Part shown: one piece after another, positions 54,748-63,052 of the stretch
How the letters are laid out: each line of letters opens with the position of its first letter
Position numbering within the stretch: position 1 is the stretch's first letter
DNA from: JBKBUF01 sp046290815
GTDB taxonomy: Bacteria > Bacteroidota > Bacteroidia > Cytophagales > Cytophagaceae
Length of the DNA stretch: 64,000 bases
Assembly (NCBI GenBank): GCA_046290815.1
Contig: JBKBUF010000013.1
Coordinates: 1 to 64,000 of the forward strand
Reading direction: 5' to 3'
Notes under the pieces: generated by a model
What the model saw: only the letters and a program-made list of their open reading frames with translations
Database searches by the model: none
What the model was told of the DNA's origin: nothing
Position numbers and translations under genes: made by a program

Positions 54748-57225
54748 TTAATCCTTTATAAATTTTAAAGTTACAGTTTCCTGGTGATCAGTTATCCTTA
54801 CAAAATATATCCCGGAGGACAAAGATGAAATATCAATTTTTGATTCTTCTAAACTAAATTGATCATTTTTGCTAACTGTGATTCCATAGGAATTAGTGAT
54901 GATCAACTTTAAATGTGATTCTGCCGAATTTTGAATAGCATTTGCAATTGTAATTTCATCTTTAGCAGGATTTGGAAACAAGTACCATCCGGATGATGTT
55001 GAAATGTTTACAGATTTTATTTGTGAAAAATCGTACGCTCCATCAAAATCAACCTGCTTGAGTCTGTAGTACGAAATTCCTTTCAACGGATTTTCATCGT
55101 AAGATAAATAAGTAATCGGAACGGTTGAATTTCCTGAACCTTTTACCTGGCCTATTGGTAAAAACTCTTTCCCATCACTACTTCTTTCAATTATAAAATG
55201 ACTGTTATTTTTCTCTGTCGTAGTAGTCCACAAAAGCTCAACTTTCCCTTGATCCACAACATTAGCCGAAAATCCTGAAAGTGTAACAGGCAAAGTACAT
55301 ACTGTACCAATAAATCTTGAAAGCATCCTGATATAGGTTGCATTGTTATAAATAGCATTTTCTGTAACCGTCCATGAATTTTGCGGCCATCCTGTATTCC
55401 AGTCTTTATAGCTTTTTGCTGCTGGCTGAGATAAAGGTGGTGTAATTAAAGCAGTATTACATAAAGAGTTTGCTGCAGCAGTTCCGCAACCTGAAGGACA
55501 ACAACCATCTCGAGCATATCCAGGGTTAGGACCAACTGGCACAAATCCCGGCGGAGGTCCATAAGTTGATGTACCCACTCTATCCCAAAGAGCATTTCCA
55601 TCTTTAAACCAAATATGATAGATTTCATTAATTGAATTTTCAGCTCCGTATGCGGACATATTTGTAAGATAAGCAAAGGAAGTAGGATTTACTCCGTGCA
55701 TATAATGAACATAACCTGCTGCAGCATTTCTATATCCCGGATGATTGGCAGAGCTTAAATTGTATTGCAACATGTTTAAGTAAATCTGAGATGCTCTGCA
55801 CTTATATTCATTACTTCCCCATCCATAGCTATACAAAAAAGCTCTGTAAGGATCGGCCATAGGGGTTGTATTAAATTTTACATACAATCTTCCAAAGCTT
55901 CCTGTCTTATTAACTTCTGAAGTATAACGAGTAAGAATGTTCGAAACTACGGTAGCATTAGCGCCTGTTGCCTTGCTGTAATACAACATAGCATCCTGCA
56001 CCAAACCAAAATCTTCACTTGCCCCTGGCCAGGCGTACCAATTGATGGTAGTATAATTACTTTCAAAGTATGTTCTATAGGTTGCATTTCCTGTTAATAC
56101 TGCCAGAAATGACGCTGCTGCAATTTTCCTTTCAGCAAGGACCGTTGCATTAACCTCTTGTTCTCCGGCACTCAAATTGCCGGTATTATACCAGGTAACA
56201 GCAGGATTAGCAACTGCCCATGACCAGGCATTAATTGCAGCATTTTGTAAAGTAGTGGCATACGTAGTTAAAGAAGGAAAATTTCTGTATTGGATGGCAC
56301 CAAGTGCATACATTGCCGCAGCTGAAAGGGTAGCTGATGTTGTGGCCGGACCATAAAATCTTTGTACATTATCTGTGGACGGAGGAGTATTGATAGTTCC
56401 TCCCGGCCTCATTCCAACCATACAATTTACAGAACCATTTGCATTTTGCATTTTAAGCAACCAATCCAACTCGTATTTTACTTCATCCAGCAAATCCGGT
56501 ATTCCGTTTCCTGATTCCGGAATATTAAAATCATCAGTCCATACTCCGGGAGCCTCTTCATATGCAAGTAACATATCCTGCACCGCTTTGTAAGCAAAGT
56601 TCACATATTTATTATGGTCCCCTGCATCATGCCATCCTCCTGAAAGGTTTTTTTCAGTAGCTGAGCTACCGGTACCGGAAGAAACAAATGCCCTGCAGTT
56701 AAGATCCTGTAAGGAACCAATATGACAAGCACCATCTGCCCAACCTGCTCCTGCATTGGCAGAAGTTTTTGCTACACCACATCTTTGATAATAAAATGTC
56801 CTGGTAGCTTGTCTTAATACTTCTGTATATATATCATCCCTGATTTCAAACCGGTAGGACCTTGCATTATTGGTCGCATCATATACATAATACACGCCCG
56901 GAGTAGATAAGGTTGAAAAATCGTACCACCAAATTCTATCTCCGCTAACTACATCTGTTGTTCCGGAATTCCAAACAACAGGTGTACCTGTATGTACGCT
57001 AACATTGTCTGACCATCTCCTCACAGAATAACTATTTGCACCACTTGGTGTAATACCTGTACCAGCATTATAACCTGTCTGAGGATTTGCAATAACGGCT
57101 ACTTTCGCAGCATTGCATTGATAGCCAAACTGGTCGACCTTAATATTTACATTTACCGTTCCTAATTGGCCGAAAACTTTTCCAAATATTAATAATACAC
57201 CAAGAAAAGATATAATTGATTTCAT
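54748..57225 (-). CDS. GH9 cellulase with FnIII-like linker and T9SS domain
   Basis: An 825-residue paralog of the 52533-54716 product. It has a signal peptide (ends KVFGQ), an Ig-like domain (about 25-130) and a GH9 barrel with GGWHDAGDHNKY (Asp200, Asp203) and VTENAIYNNATYIRML. Before the last catalytic block it has a cysteine-containing insert (ARDGCCPSGCGT and NSLCN) missing from the paralog. An FnIII-like linker (LSGFSANVVD, HFIIERSSDG) and a T9SS domain (LFPNPAKDE) follow. An AGGAT direct repeat lies 132 bases upstream. First gene of the GH9 operon. Confidence 0.93.
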   Translation of the reverse strand: MKSIISFLGVLLIFGKVFGQLGTVNVNIKVDQFGYQCNAAKVAVIANPQTGYNAGTGITPSGANSYSVRRWSDNVSVHTGTPVVWNSGTTDVVSGDRIWWYDFSTLSTPGVYYVYDATNNARSYRFEIRDDIYTEVLRQATRTFYYQRCGVAKTSANAGAGWADGACHIGSLQDLNCRAFVSSGTGSSATEKNLSGGWHDAGDHNKYVNFAYKAVQDMLLAYEEAPGVWTDDFNIPESGNGIPDLLDEVKYELDWLLKMQNANGSVNCMVGMRPGGTINTPPSTDNVQRFYGPATTSATLSAAAMYALGAIQYRNFPSLTTYATTLQNAAINAWSWAVANPAVTWYNTGNLSAGEQEVNATVLAERKIAAASFLAVLTGNATYRTYFESNYTTINWYAWPGASEDFGLVQDAMLYYSKATGANATVVSNILTRYTSEVNKTGSFGRLYVKFNTTPMADPYRAFLYSYGWGSNEYKCRASQIYLNMLQYNLSSANHPGYRNAAAGYVHYMHGVNPTSFAYLTNMSAYGAENSINEIYHIWFKDGNALWDRVGTSTYGPPPGFVPVGPNPGYARDGCCPSGCGTAAANSLCNTALITPPLSQPAAKSYKDWNTGWPQNSWTVTENAIYNNATYIRMLSRFIGTVCTLPVTLSGFSANVVDQGKVELLWTTTTEKNNSHFIIERSSDGKEFLPIGQVKGSGNSTVPITYLSYDENPLKGISYYRLKQVDFDGAYDFSQIKSVNISTSSGWYLFPNPAKDEITIANAIQNSAESHLKLIITNSYGITVSKNDQFSLEESKIDISSLSSGIYFVRITDHQETVTLKFIKD

Positions 57226-57356
57226 AAATATCTGATATTTAATCTAACCGCTTGGTATGATTATATTTGAAGTGAAACCTCATTAATAAATTCCACATGA
57301 AATACTATCACTTATCCAAGATTAATTTAAAAATAACCAATACAAATTATAGTACT

Positions 57357-57372
57357 ATCCTGTACCGTCCTG
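57357..57372 (-). promoter_or_regulatory. AGGAT direct repeat upstream of GH9 operon
   Basis: Gene-sense CAGGACGGTACAGGAT, two AGGA cores ten bases apart, 132 bases before the GH9 start. It shares the form CAGGAnGGTAnAGGAT with the site at 4058-4073. Confidence 0.5.
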
Positions 57373-57456
57373 CCTTATTTTATAACCGTTTGTTTAGCAA
57401 TGAAATGTTAATTATTAATTTATCAGCTAAAAAATAAAGGTTCATCTTTAGGCTTT

Positions 57457-59295
57457 TTAAGAATATGATTGCTTCTGATATGCTGGAATCGAAACCGAAA
57501 TAATTCTCATTTTATTTTCAACAGTATTTATTACAATTTCTCCATTTAACACTTCAATTCTTCTTTTTAAAAAATTATAATCTAATCCCTTCTTATAACA
57601 ATATTCATAGTCTATAATATTAAAGGCATCATGGACAATTTTAACAACAACATGCTTCTCTGTGACACCTACATGTAATTCCAAATACCTAACTGTCTTT
57701 TCTGTAAATACCGAGCATAAAATATCCTGTATTATTCTGTAGAAAAGAATATAATCTTCCTTAGATATAAAATCATCTATATTTTGAATATGACTTCTTA
57801 TCTTAATATCGAATTGAAAATCTGATTCATCAACCATCATTTCAATGGACTTACTTAATCCAAGATAATCTATTTGAAAAGGTCTTAACCGATACGATAT
57901 CTCTCGCACTTTTTGAATTACCTTAGAAACAGATTTGCCTACCTCATTCAAAATATTCAACTGAGAAAATCTGTCTTTATATTGAATTTTATAGAAATCA
58001 ACACGGTTTTTTATTATAACTAATTTTTGGCCCAGGCTATCATGCAATTCTGCAGCAATTCTTTTCTTTTCAGTTTCCTGTGACTGAATCAATATTCGAG
58101 AGAAAGAAACTGATTGATTGATGGATGCTTTATGAATTTGATTTCTCTCTTTTTTAAATATTTTAAACCTGACAGAAAGCGCATAAGAAAGTGTTATCGC
58201 TTCCACTGTAGAGCCAAATTGAAGAATCCTGTCAGTCCTGATATTATAATTCAAAATATCATATCCCGACAACACAACTACTAATACAGAAATAATGACA
58301 ATTGTAAATCCGATGATATAAATCTTTGCAGGCTTAAATCCTTTTTTATAGACAACTATTCCTATGATAATTCCATAAATTAAAAATGGATTCAAAAAAA
58401 TAGCTTTGCCGGCATAAATATGATTATTTGTTAAAAGAAAAATAAATGCTACAATAAGTAACCCTATAGGTATCCATCTCAAATGATAGAGAAAGGGAGA
58501 ATATTTTTTTAAATTTAAAAATGAAACAGAAAAGAATGTGGCAAATAGAATTCCTAACCCCCCTGTATAAAAGAAGAAATCAACTCCCAAAAATTCATAA
58601 ACATACCCTTGAATATGGGCCACAAGGAAAAAGAAAAACACAATGTATAAAACATAAAACAGATATACTTTATCACGAATGCTAAAAAATACAAATGCGT
58701 TGATGAGAGTAAATGTTAAAATCAATCCGTAATAAATACAATTTATAAGATCATCTTTATGATTCGCTTCATAAATGGTTTTCAGTGAAGATATTACCAC
58801 CGGAACTCTTATTCCTTTCCTGCTTTTAATTTTTAAAAAGCAGTCGGTAGAACCAAAGGGAAGTTTTATCGGAATAATTATTCGATTAGATTCAACAAAT
58901 CTACTTTTAAAATAACCTGAAATACCTGCATCAAATTGTTGAACCCCACCTGAAGAATCTACCAAATACAAATCCACTTCATCATTGTGATACTCAATTT
59001 CAATATACCAATCTGATTGACTTGAGTGATTTACTATTTTAAAGTACCCCCAAATTGGGAATGTTGTTGGCCTGAAGGTAGGAATACTATCATCAACTGA
59101 ATTAAATAAACTCCTATTATTGATTATATCATTTAAAGTAAGATGTTCGGATTTATCCTGATGAAAAAGTATTTTATTTGTCACCCGATACAATGTATCA
59201 TTCTTAATTAACTTTAAAGGGACAAATGCATAAGCATTTATCCCCGTAAAAAGCAACCACTGAAAAGCAATAGCTAATATAATTCTTACAGACAT
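57457..59295 (-). CDS. 7TMR-DISM histidine kinase with decayed ATPase domain
   Basis: A 612-residue relative of the 50132-52000 kinase: DISMED2-like domain (about 35-170), 7TM (about 180-385), and HisKA_3 with KKRIAAELHDSLGQKL and His418 intact. The ATP-binding part has lost its signature residues. The N-box reads RIIQDILCSVFTEK in place of RIIQECLNNIIKHS, the D-box reads VKIVHDAFNI without DxGxG, and the G-box reads YNFLKRRIEVLNG without glycines. It is probably unable to bind ATP but could be phosphorylated or pair with the intact kinase. No response regulator gene adjoins it. Operator S4 ends 18 bases before its start codon. Confidence 0.82.
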   Translation of the reverse strand: MSVRIILAIAFQWLLFTGINAYAFVPLKLIKNDTLYRVTNKILFHQDKSEHLTLNDIINNRSLFNSVDDSIPTFRPTTFPIWGYFKIVNHSSQSDWYIEIEYHNDEVDLYLVDSSGGVQQFDAGISGYFKSRFVESNRIIIPIKLPFGSTDCFLKIKSRKGIRVPVVISSLKTIYEANHKDDLINCIYYGLILTFTLINAFVFFSIRDKVYLFYVLYIVFFFFLVAHIQGYVYEFLGVDFFFYTGGLGILFATFFSVSFLNLKKYSPFLYHLRWIPIGLLIVAFIFLLTNNHIYAGKAIFLNPFLIYGIIIGIVVYKKGFKPAKIYIIGFTIVIISVLVVVLSGYDILNYNIRTDRILQFGSTVEAITLSYALSVRFKIFKKERNQIHKASINQSVSFSRILIQSQETEKKRIAAELHDSLGQKLVIIKNRVDFYKIQYKDRFSQLNILNEVGKSVSKVIQKVREISYRLRPFQIDYLGLSKSIEMMVDESDFQFDIKIRSHIQNIDDFISKEDYILFYRIIQDILCSVFTEKTVRYLELHVGVTEKHVVVKIVHDAFNIIDYEYCYKKGLDYNFLKRRIEVLNGEIVINTVENKMRIISVSIPAYQKQSYS

Positions 59296-59312
59296 ATCAT
59301 CATTTCAAAAAA

Positions 59313-59403
59313 TGGGCATTAACACCTATTCGTTTAGGCAGTTTACCTCATTAAAATGAGGCTCAATTCCTATTTAACTTACAAGACAGGGTTTATATCT
59401 TTG
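59313..59403 (+). promoter_or_regulatory. Divergent promoter with GGTAGTA-type operator (site S4)
   Basis: The operator is TGGGCATTAACACCTAT at 59313-59329, the complement of ATAGGTGTTAATGCCCA, 13 of 17 matches to S3. It is followed by TTTAGGCAGTTTACC. A plus-strand TATCTTTG at 59396-59403 is a -7 box 66 bases from the operator, as at S1, and 25 bases before the 31-codon ORF. TTCCTATTTAA is also shared with the S1 promoter. Confidence 0.55.
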
Positions 59404-59428
59404 AATTGTAAACAAAACAAGTAAGAGT

Positions 59429-59524
59429 ATGAAATCAGCATTAATAAACCTGACCTGTTACATTGTTCTGACATTTGTACTGATTCAATTTGCATACACA
59501 CTTGTAGCGGTATTTGGTAAGTAA
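59429..59524 (+). CDS. Putative 31-aa membrane protein
   Basis: A 31-codon ORF divergent from the decayed kinase. The product MKSALINLTCYIVLTFVLIQ plus AYTLVAVFGK is one hydrophobic span with a single basic residue at each end. Support comes from a well-formed promoter: operator S4, a TATCTTTG -7 box and 25 bases of leader, matching the layout in front of the 47315-49273 gene. It may be a small regulator or partner of the 7TM kinases. The alternative is a leader for an RNA of unknown function, since nothing else is encoded before the convergent 61614-59569 gene ends. Confidence 0.5.
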   Translation: MKSALINLTCYIVLTFVLIQFAYTLVAVFGK

Positions 59525-59568
59525 TAATTATTGAACCAAAACACCTTTGCGTACAGTTTAAGAATAGG

Positions 59569-61614
59569 TTAATGTGATTTAATAATTTTCCTGACTATGA
59601 TCTTTTCATCCATAAACAATTTAACCAAATATGACCCTGGAACAAGTGTGCTACCGAAGGTATCACCTGATGAGACCTCATTGGATATTAACTCTCTGCC
59701 ATATACATCACAAATAGACATTAACCTGTTGCCGGAACCTGAAATAATTATTCTAAATTCATCGGAGAAAGGGTTAGGAAAAATTTTTAAATCTGAAACT
59801 TCGGAAAACACAGTGGCCAGTGGACTATATGAAGATTTATTATCCCGGTCAATTTGCTTTATCCTGTAGTAAATATGATCTGAATTAGCCTCCTTGTCTA
59901 CAAACTTATAAGCGGAAATGTTTTTACTTTCCCCAATTGCTTTTACAATGCCAATATCTTCAAATTTTTCCCCGTCATAAGAACGTTGCACTATAAAATA
60001 GTCATTATTAATTTCAATCGCCGTTTGCCATTCTACCAATATATCTCCAGAAAGATGGATGGCGGAAATGTTTAACCAGGTGACAGGTAAAACACATGCT
60101 GCAAAAACCGTTGTGGTTCCAATATAAGTTCTGCCACATGTTGATTCATTTAATCTGACTCTCACAACTCTGCCATCTGGCATATTTGCCCTGCTGTGTG
60201 TTAGTGTTGCATTGGATTGAAAACCATTACCATCTCCCCAATCCCATTGTACTGATGCCGGATCAACTGATATAGCTCTTCCGAAATAATTTACAAACCT
60301 GTAAGAAAAAACCACATTATTATCATCACATTGTGCAATTATCTCCGGATTAGGCGGATTAAACCATCCCATATTGGTTATACCTTTATCAATATTTGGT
60401 CTGAAAACAGCTGCATTATTTTTTAATGTAAATCCTATTCGATTATAATTACAACCAGCCCCCGGAACATTAGGATTTTCTACCACGCCCACATAAACTG
60501 GGTTTCCCCAATCACTATCATTTGTTACATAAATTCTGTCATCGGGTCCCAACTGCAATGTACCCATACCAACACCATTATTTGAACTGTTCCAATTTGC
60601 CTGAGAATAAACATTACCAGTTAAAATATCCAATTGATATAATTTATTGTTTGCCAAAGAAGTTATATATAGAATATTTCCATCAGGAGAAAATTCACAT
60701 CCATATAAGCTTGGATTTGAAACACCATCAAGGGTTGGAAGGTTGGCAAGTCTCCTCACCAGTCCTGTTACAACGCCGTTCCTGTCATCCCAGTTATAAA
60801 CTTCAACGGAACCGGTTCCATAAACTGCAGCTAGCCTTGATTGACATTTATTTATTTTTAATGAGCCATGCCATACATTATTACCGGTAGTAATATTTAC
60901 GTAAGGAACAGCTGTGGACAAAGAACTTCTGACGGCAGGTTGTACACCTGCTGCTGTTACTTTCCATGCAAGAATTCCCCAATTTTGCCAGCCATAATTA
61001 CCTCCTTCATGTGCAACAACCCAATAATTACCATCAGGGTCAACCCCTGAACATATCTGTTCACTTACCTGATCATTATTTGCGATTTTATTTGTCCCGC
61101 CGGCTCCGGATATGATAGAAATTGATGCTCCTGTGTTTCTTATTTTATACCAGTAAATTCCCAGATTACCGTTGGGATAAGTTGTTGACGGAGTAGGCAT
61201 ACCTATCCTATCGCCACCTCCTCCCGGATCAGTATTCGCCACAAACAGATAATAATCCTGAGTAGGATTTGCAGGATCAGGAAAGCATACTGCCGTTTGA
61301 GTTGAAGTTGTGCCACCATTGAGGAAGGCTATAATATTATGAGACCGATCGAATAACCTATAGCCATCAGTATAAAAGACAAGATTGCCCGAAGGATCGC
61401 ATGCAGTTGTTGAACCTTCGATAGTCCACAAATCTGCAGTAGTTCTGCCGCCGGTAATGGATTGCGGTGGCAATGTTCGAAAATCGATTCCGGCTTCAAA
61501 TCCAAAATGCCACACCGGAGAAATTCCAAATGGACCTTGTTGCGCATATATCGCTTTACTAAAAAATAAAATGAAAACGCATAAGGTTTTCCAACAGCTA
61601 AATGTCCTTTTCAT
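59569..61614 (-). CDS. Secreted beta-propeller/PKD protein with T9SS domain
   Basis: A 681-residue third paralog. The signal peptide ends IYAQ. The propeller-like region starts SPVWHFGFEAGIDFRTLP and contains EFSPDGNILYITS and LQLGPDDRIYVTN. A PKD-like domain follows (VQWDWGDGNGFQSN), then LPVTWLNISAIHLSG with YFIVQRSYDGEKF, and a T9SS sorting domain (KIFPNPFSDE). It lacks the G-run of its 47315 paralog although the glycines are kept. It lies convergent with the 31-codon ORF and beside the Crp/Fnr gene. Role unknown; surface adhesion or polysaccharide contact is inferred. Confidence 0.78.
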   Translation of the reverse strand: MKRTFSCWKTLCVFILFFSKAIYAQQGPFGISPVWHFGFEAGIDFRTLPPQSITGGRTTADLWTIEGSTTACDPSGNLVFYTDGYRLFDRSHNIIAFLNGGTTSTQTAVCFPDPANPTQDYYLFVANTDPGGGGDRIGMPTPSTTYPNGNLGIYWYKIRNTGASISIISGAGGTNKIANNDQVSEQICSGVDPDGNYWVVAHEGGNYGWQNWGILAWKVTAAGVQPAVRSSLSTAVPYVNITTGNNVWHGSLKINKCQSRLAAVYGTGSVEVYNWDDRNGVVTGLVRRLANLPTLDGVSNPSLYGCEFSPDGNILYITSLANNKLYQLDILTGNVYSQANWNSSNNGVGMGTLQLGPDDRIYVTNDSDWGNPVYVGVVENPNVPGAGCNYNRIGFTLKNNAAVFRPNIDKGITNMGWFNPPNPEIIAQCDDNNVVFSYRFVNYFGRAISVDPASVQWDWGDGNGFQSNATLTHSRANMPDGRVVRVRLNESTCGRTYIGTTTVFAACVLPVTWLNISAIHLSGDILVEWQTAIEINNDYFIVQRSYDGEKFEDIGIVKAIGESKNISAYKFVDKEANSDHIYYRIKQIDRDNKSSYSPLATVFSEVSDLKIFPNPFSDEFRIIISGSGNRLMSICDVYGRELISNEVSSGDTFGSTLVPGSYLVKLFMDEKIIVRKIIKSH

Positions 61615-61918
61615 AGGTTGAATTAAGTTTGTTTTATTTAAACTAAGCTTTATTTATTCGGATGATGTTTAATATCTTCAAATGCAAATATTATCACATT
61701 GAGATATTCAATGATCTGAATCATTAAAAACAAGCATTAGTACGCTAAAGATTGCAAACCCGGACAAGGTTTACAGCTAACCTATGTTAGGAAATCGATG
61801 GTTAAACGAAATTTTGAAAACTATTTTAAGACAAAAATAAATTAATTGCACAGGCAGTAATTCAAATATGATTTTATGTTTTTAAAACAATACAACATAT
61901 TGAAAAAGTTAAATAGAG
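61615..61918. other. Intergenic region, nothing assigned
   Basis: A 304-base AT-rich gap between two minus-strand genes. It should hold the promoter of the 59569-61614 gene. No AGGAT repeat and no GGTAGTA operator was found; a short palindrome CTAACctatGTTAG occurs near 61780. Confidence 0.3.
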
Positions 61919-62521
61919 CTATGAAATAATTCTTCTCCGGATTCTACTCAAACTTTCCGGATGAATTCCAAGATAAGAAGCAATATCCTTTACTGAAGCT
62001 ACCTTTAAAAGTTCCTGGGATTTTAGCAGAAGTTTTTTATAACGCTGCTCTGCAGTTAATGTAATCAGATCAACTTCCCTGTCAAATCTATGCTCAAACA
62101 TTTTCTCCGCCATTTTTCTGCCTATTTCACTTCCTTCATGACTACCTCTGTATATTTCCTGCAGTTGACTATAGGATATGCGCTCCACTTCAACATTAGT
62201 AATTGCAATTATCTGAGCAAAAGAAGGAGCTCTTTTTATAAATGATAGATAAGAATTAAAAAAATCACCCTGAAACCAGAAATCAAAAACATACTCCTTC
62301 TCTTCTATGTAATAGGAAATTTTAACACACCCTTTCCTTAAGATATACAGATAACCTTCAATTTCACCTATCTTGGTAATAACTTCCCCTTTCCTAAATG
62401 TCACCACCTGGGAAACAATTCCATCCATTTTCAATAACAACTCAATCATCTTACCAAATCTTATAAAGGAATGTAAATCACTTACTGATCCAGATGAAAC
62501 AACCACAAAAAGCCGGATCAA
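61919..62521 (-). CDS. Crp/Fnr-family transcription regulator
   Basis: A 200-residue regulator. The N-terminal cyclic-nucleotide-binding-like beta barrel (about 30-125) has FRKGEVITKIGEIEGYLYILRKG and FWFQGDFFNSY. A helical linker and a C-terminal HTH follow (VKDIASYLGIHPESLSRIRRRI). The phosphate-binding arginine-serine segment of true cAMP receptors is not seen, and no FNR-type N-terminal cysteines are present, so the ligand is unknown. Length is normal for the Bacteroidota type. The start is uncertain; MIELLLKMDG at codon 25 is an alternative. It is transcribed alone. Confidence 0.85.
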   Translation of the reverse strand: MIRLFVVVSSGSVSDLHSFIRFGKMIELLLKMDGIVSQVVTFRKGEVITKIGEIEGYLYILRKGCVKISYYIEEKEYVFDFWFQGDFFNSYLSFIKRAPSFAQIIAITNVEVERISYSQLQEIYRGSHEGSEIGRKMAEKMFEHRFDREVDLITLTAEQRYKKLLLKSQELLKVASVKDIASYLGIHPESLSRIRRRIIS

Positions 62522-62938
62522 TCACATTTAATTCATTCTTATAAGTTCCTGAACCAAATCAATAAACCAGTGTTCATCCCTTTCAGACTTCCAATAGAAA
62601 TATCAACACCTTTCTATCTCCGATAAATGCCGGACAAAAGTATGATCCTCAACTTTTAAAACATCTGACTTAAGTTAGGAAAACCATTGGCACGATCTTA
62701 TTCTACCTATTTGATATTAATCTAACCTGCTACTAGTACGAAATTAATGGATACTTTTTTTATTTATACCTCATCTGCAAATAATGAAACGTTGGCCTGA
62801 AACTGATTAATAAATTCAATGCAAAAATGAAATTGATCAATACTTATAGCTGATTGATAAAAAAGAATAAATAATCATATCATAATTAAAAGTACTACAA
62901 CAAAAAAACCTTTTAAATAGTAGTAAGTCCTCATATTT

Positions 62939-63006
62939 ATAGGTAGTACTACCCATTATTTCAGGATAGGGCAGGATAAGGCAAAAGTATCAGACATTTA
63001 ATTTTG
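62939..63006 (+). promoter_or_regulatory. Promoter with GGTAGTACTACC operator (site S3)
   Basis: ATAGGTAGTACTACCCA at 62939-62955 is identical over 17 bases to S2 and holds the perfect palindrome. TAATTTTG at 62999-63006 fits the -7 box. The operator ends 98 bases before the CUB gene ATG, as S1 (99) and S4 (100) do for their genes. Confidence 0.6.
62962..62977 (+). promoter_or_regulatory. AGGAT direct repeat upstream of CUB gene
   Basis: CAGGATAGGGCAGGAT, two exact CAGGAT copies ten bases apart, in gene sense, between operator S3 and the -7 box. It is the only copy on the plus strand and the only one whose gene reads rightward. Confidence 0.5.
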
Positions 63007-63052
63007 AAATAATAAGTAATAGTAATTTTTATACACCCAATAATTAAAAATC

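Larger units (their letters stand above)
62522..63052. other. Divergent intergenic region with two kinds of element
   Basis: A 531-base AT-rich region between the Crp/Fnr gene and the CUB gene. It contains operator S3 (62939-62955), an AGGAT direct repeat (62962-62977) and a TAATTTTG -7 box (62999-63006). No protein-coding frame was seen. Confidence 0.5.

Noticed and set aside
60522..60890. 122-codon plus-strand frame opposite the propeller gene
   Set aside because: Antisense to a well-supported gene, with low-complexity composition and no motif.
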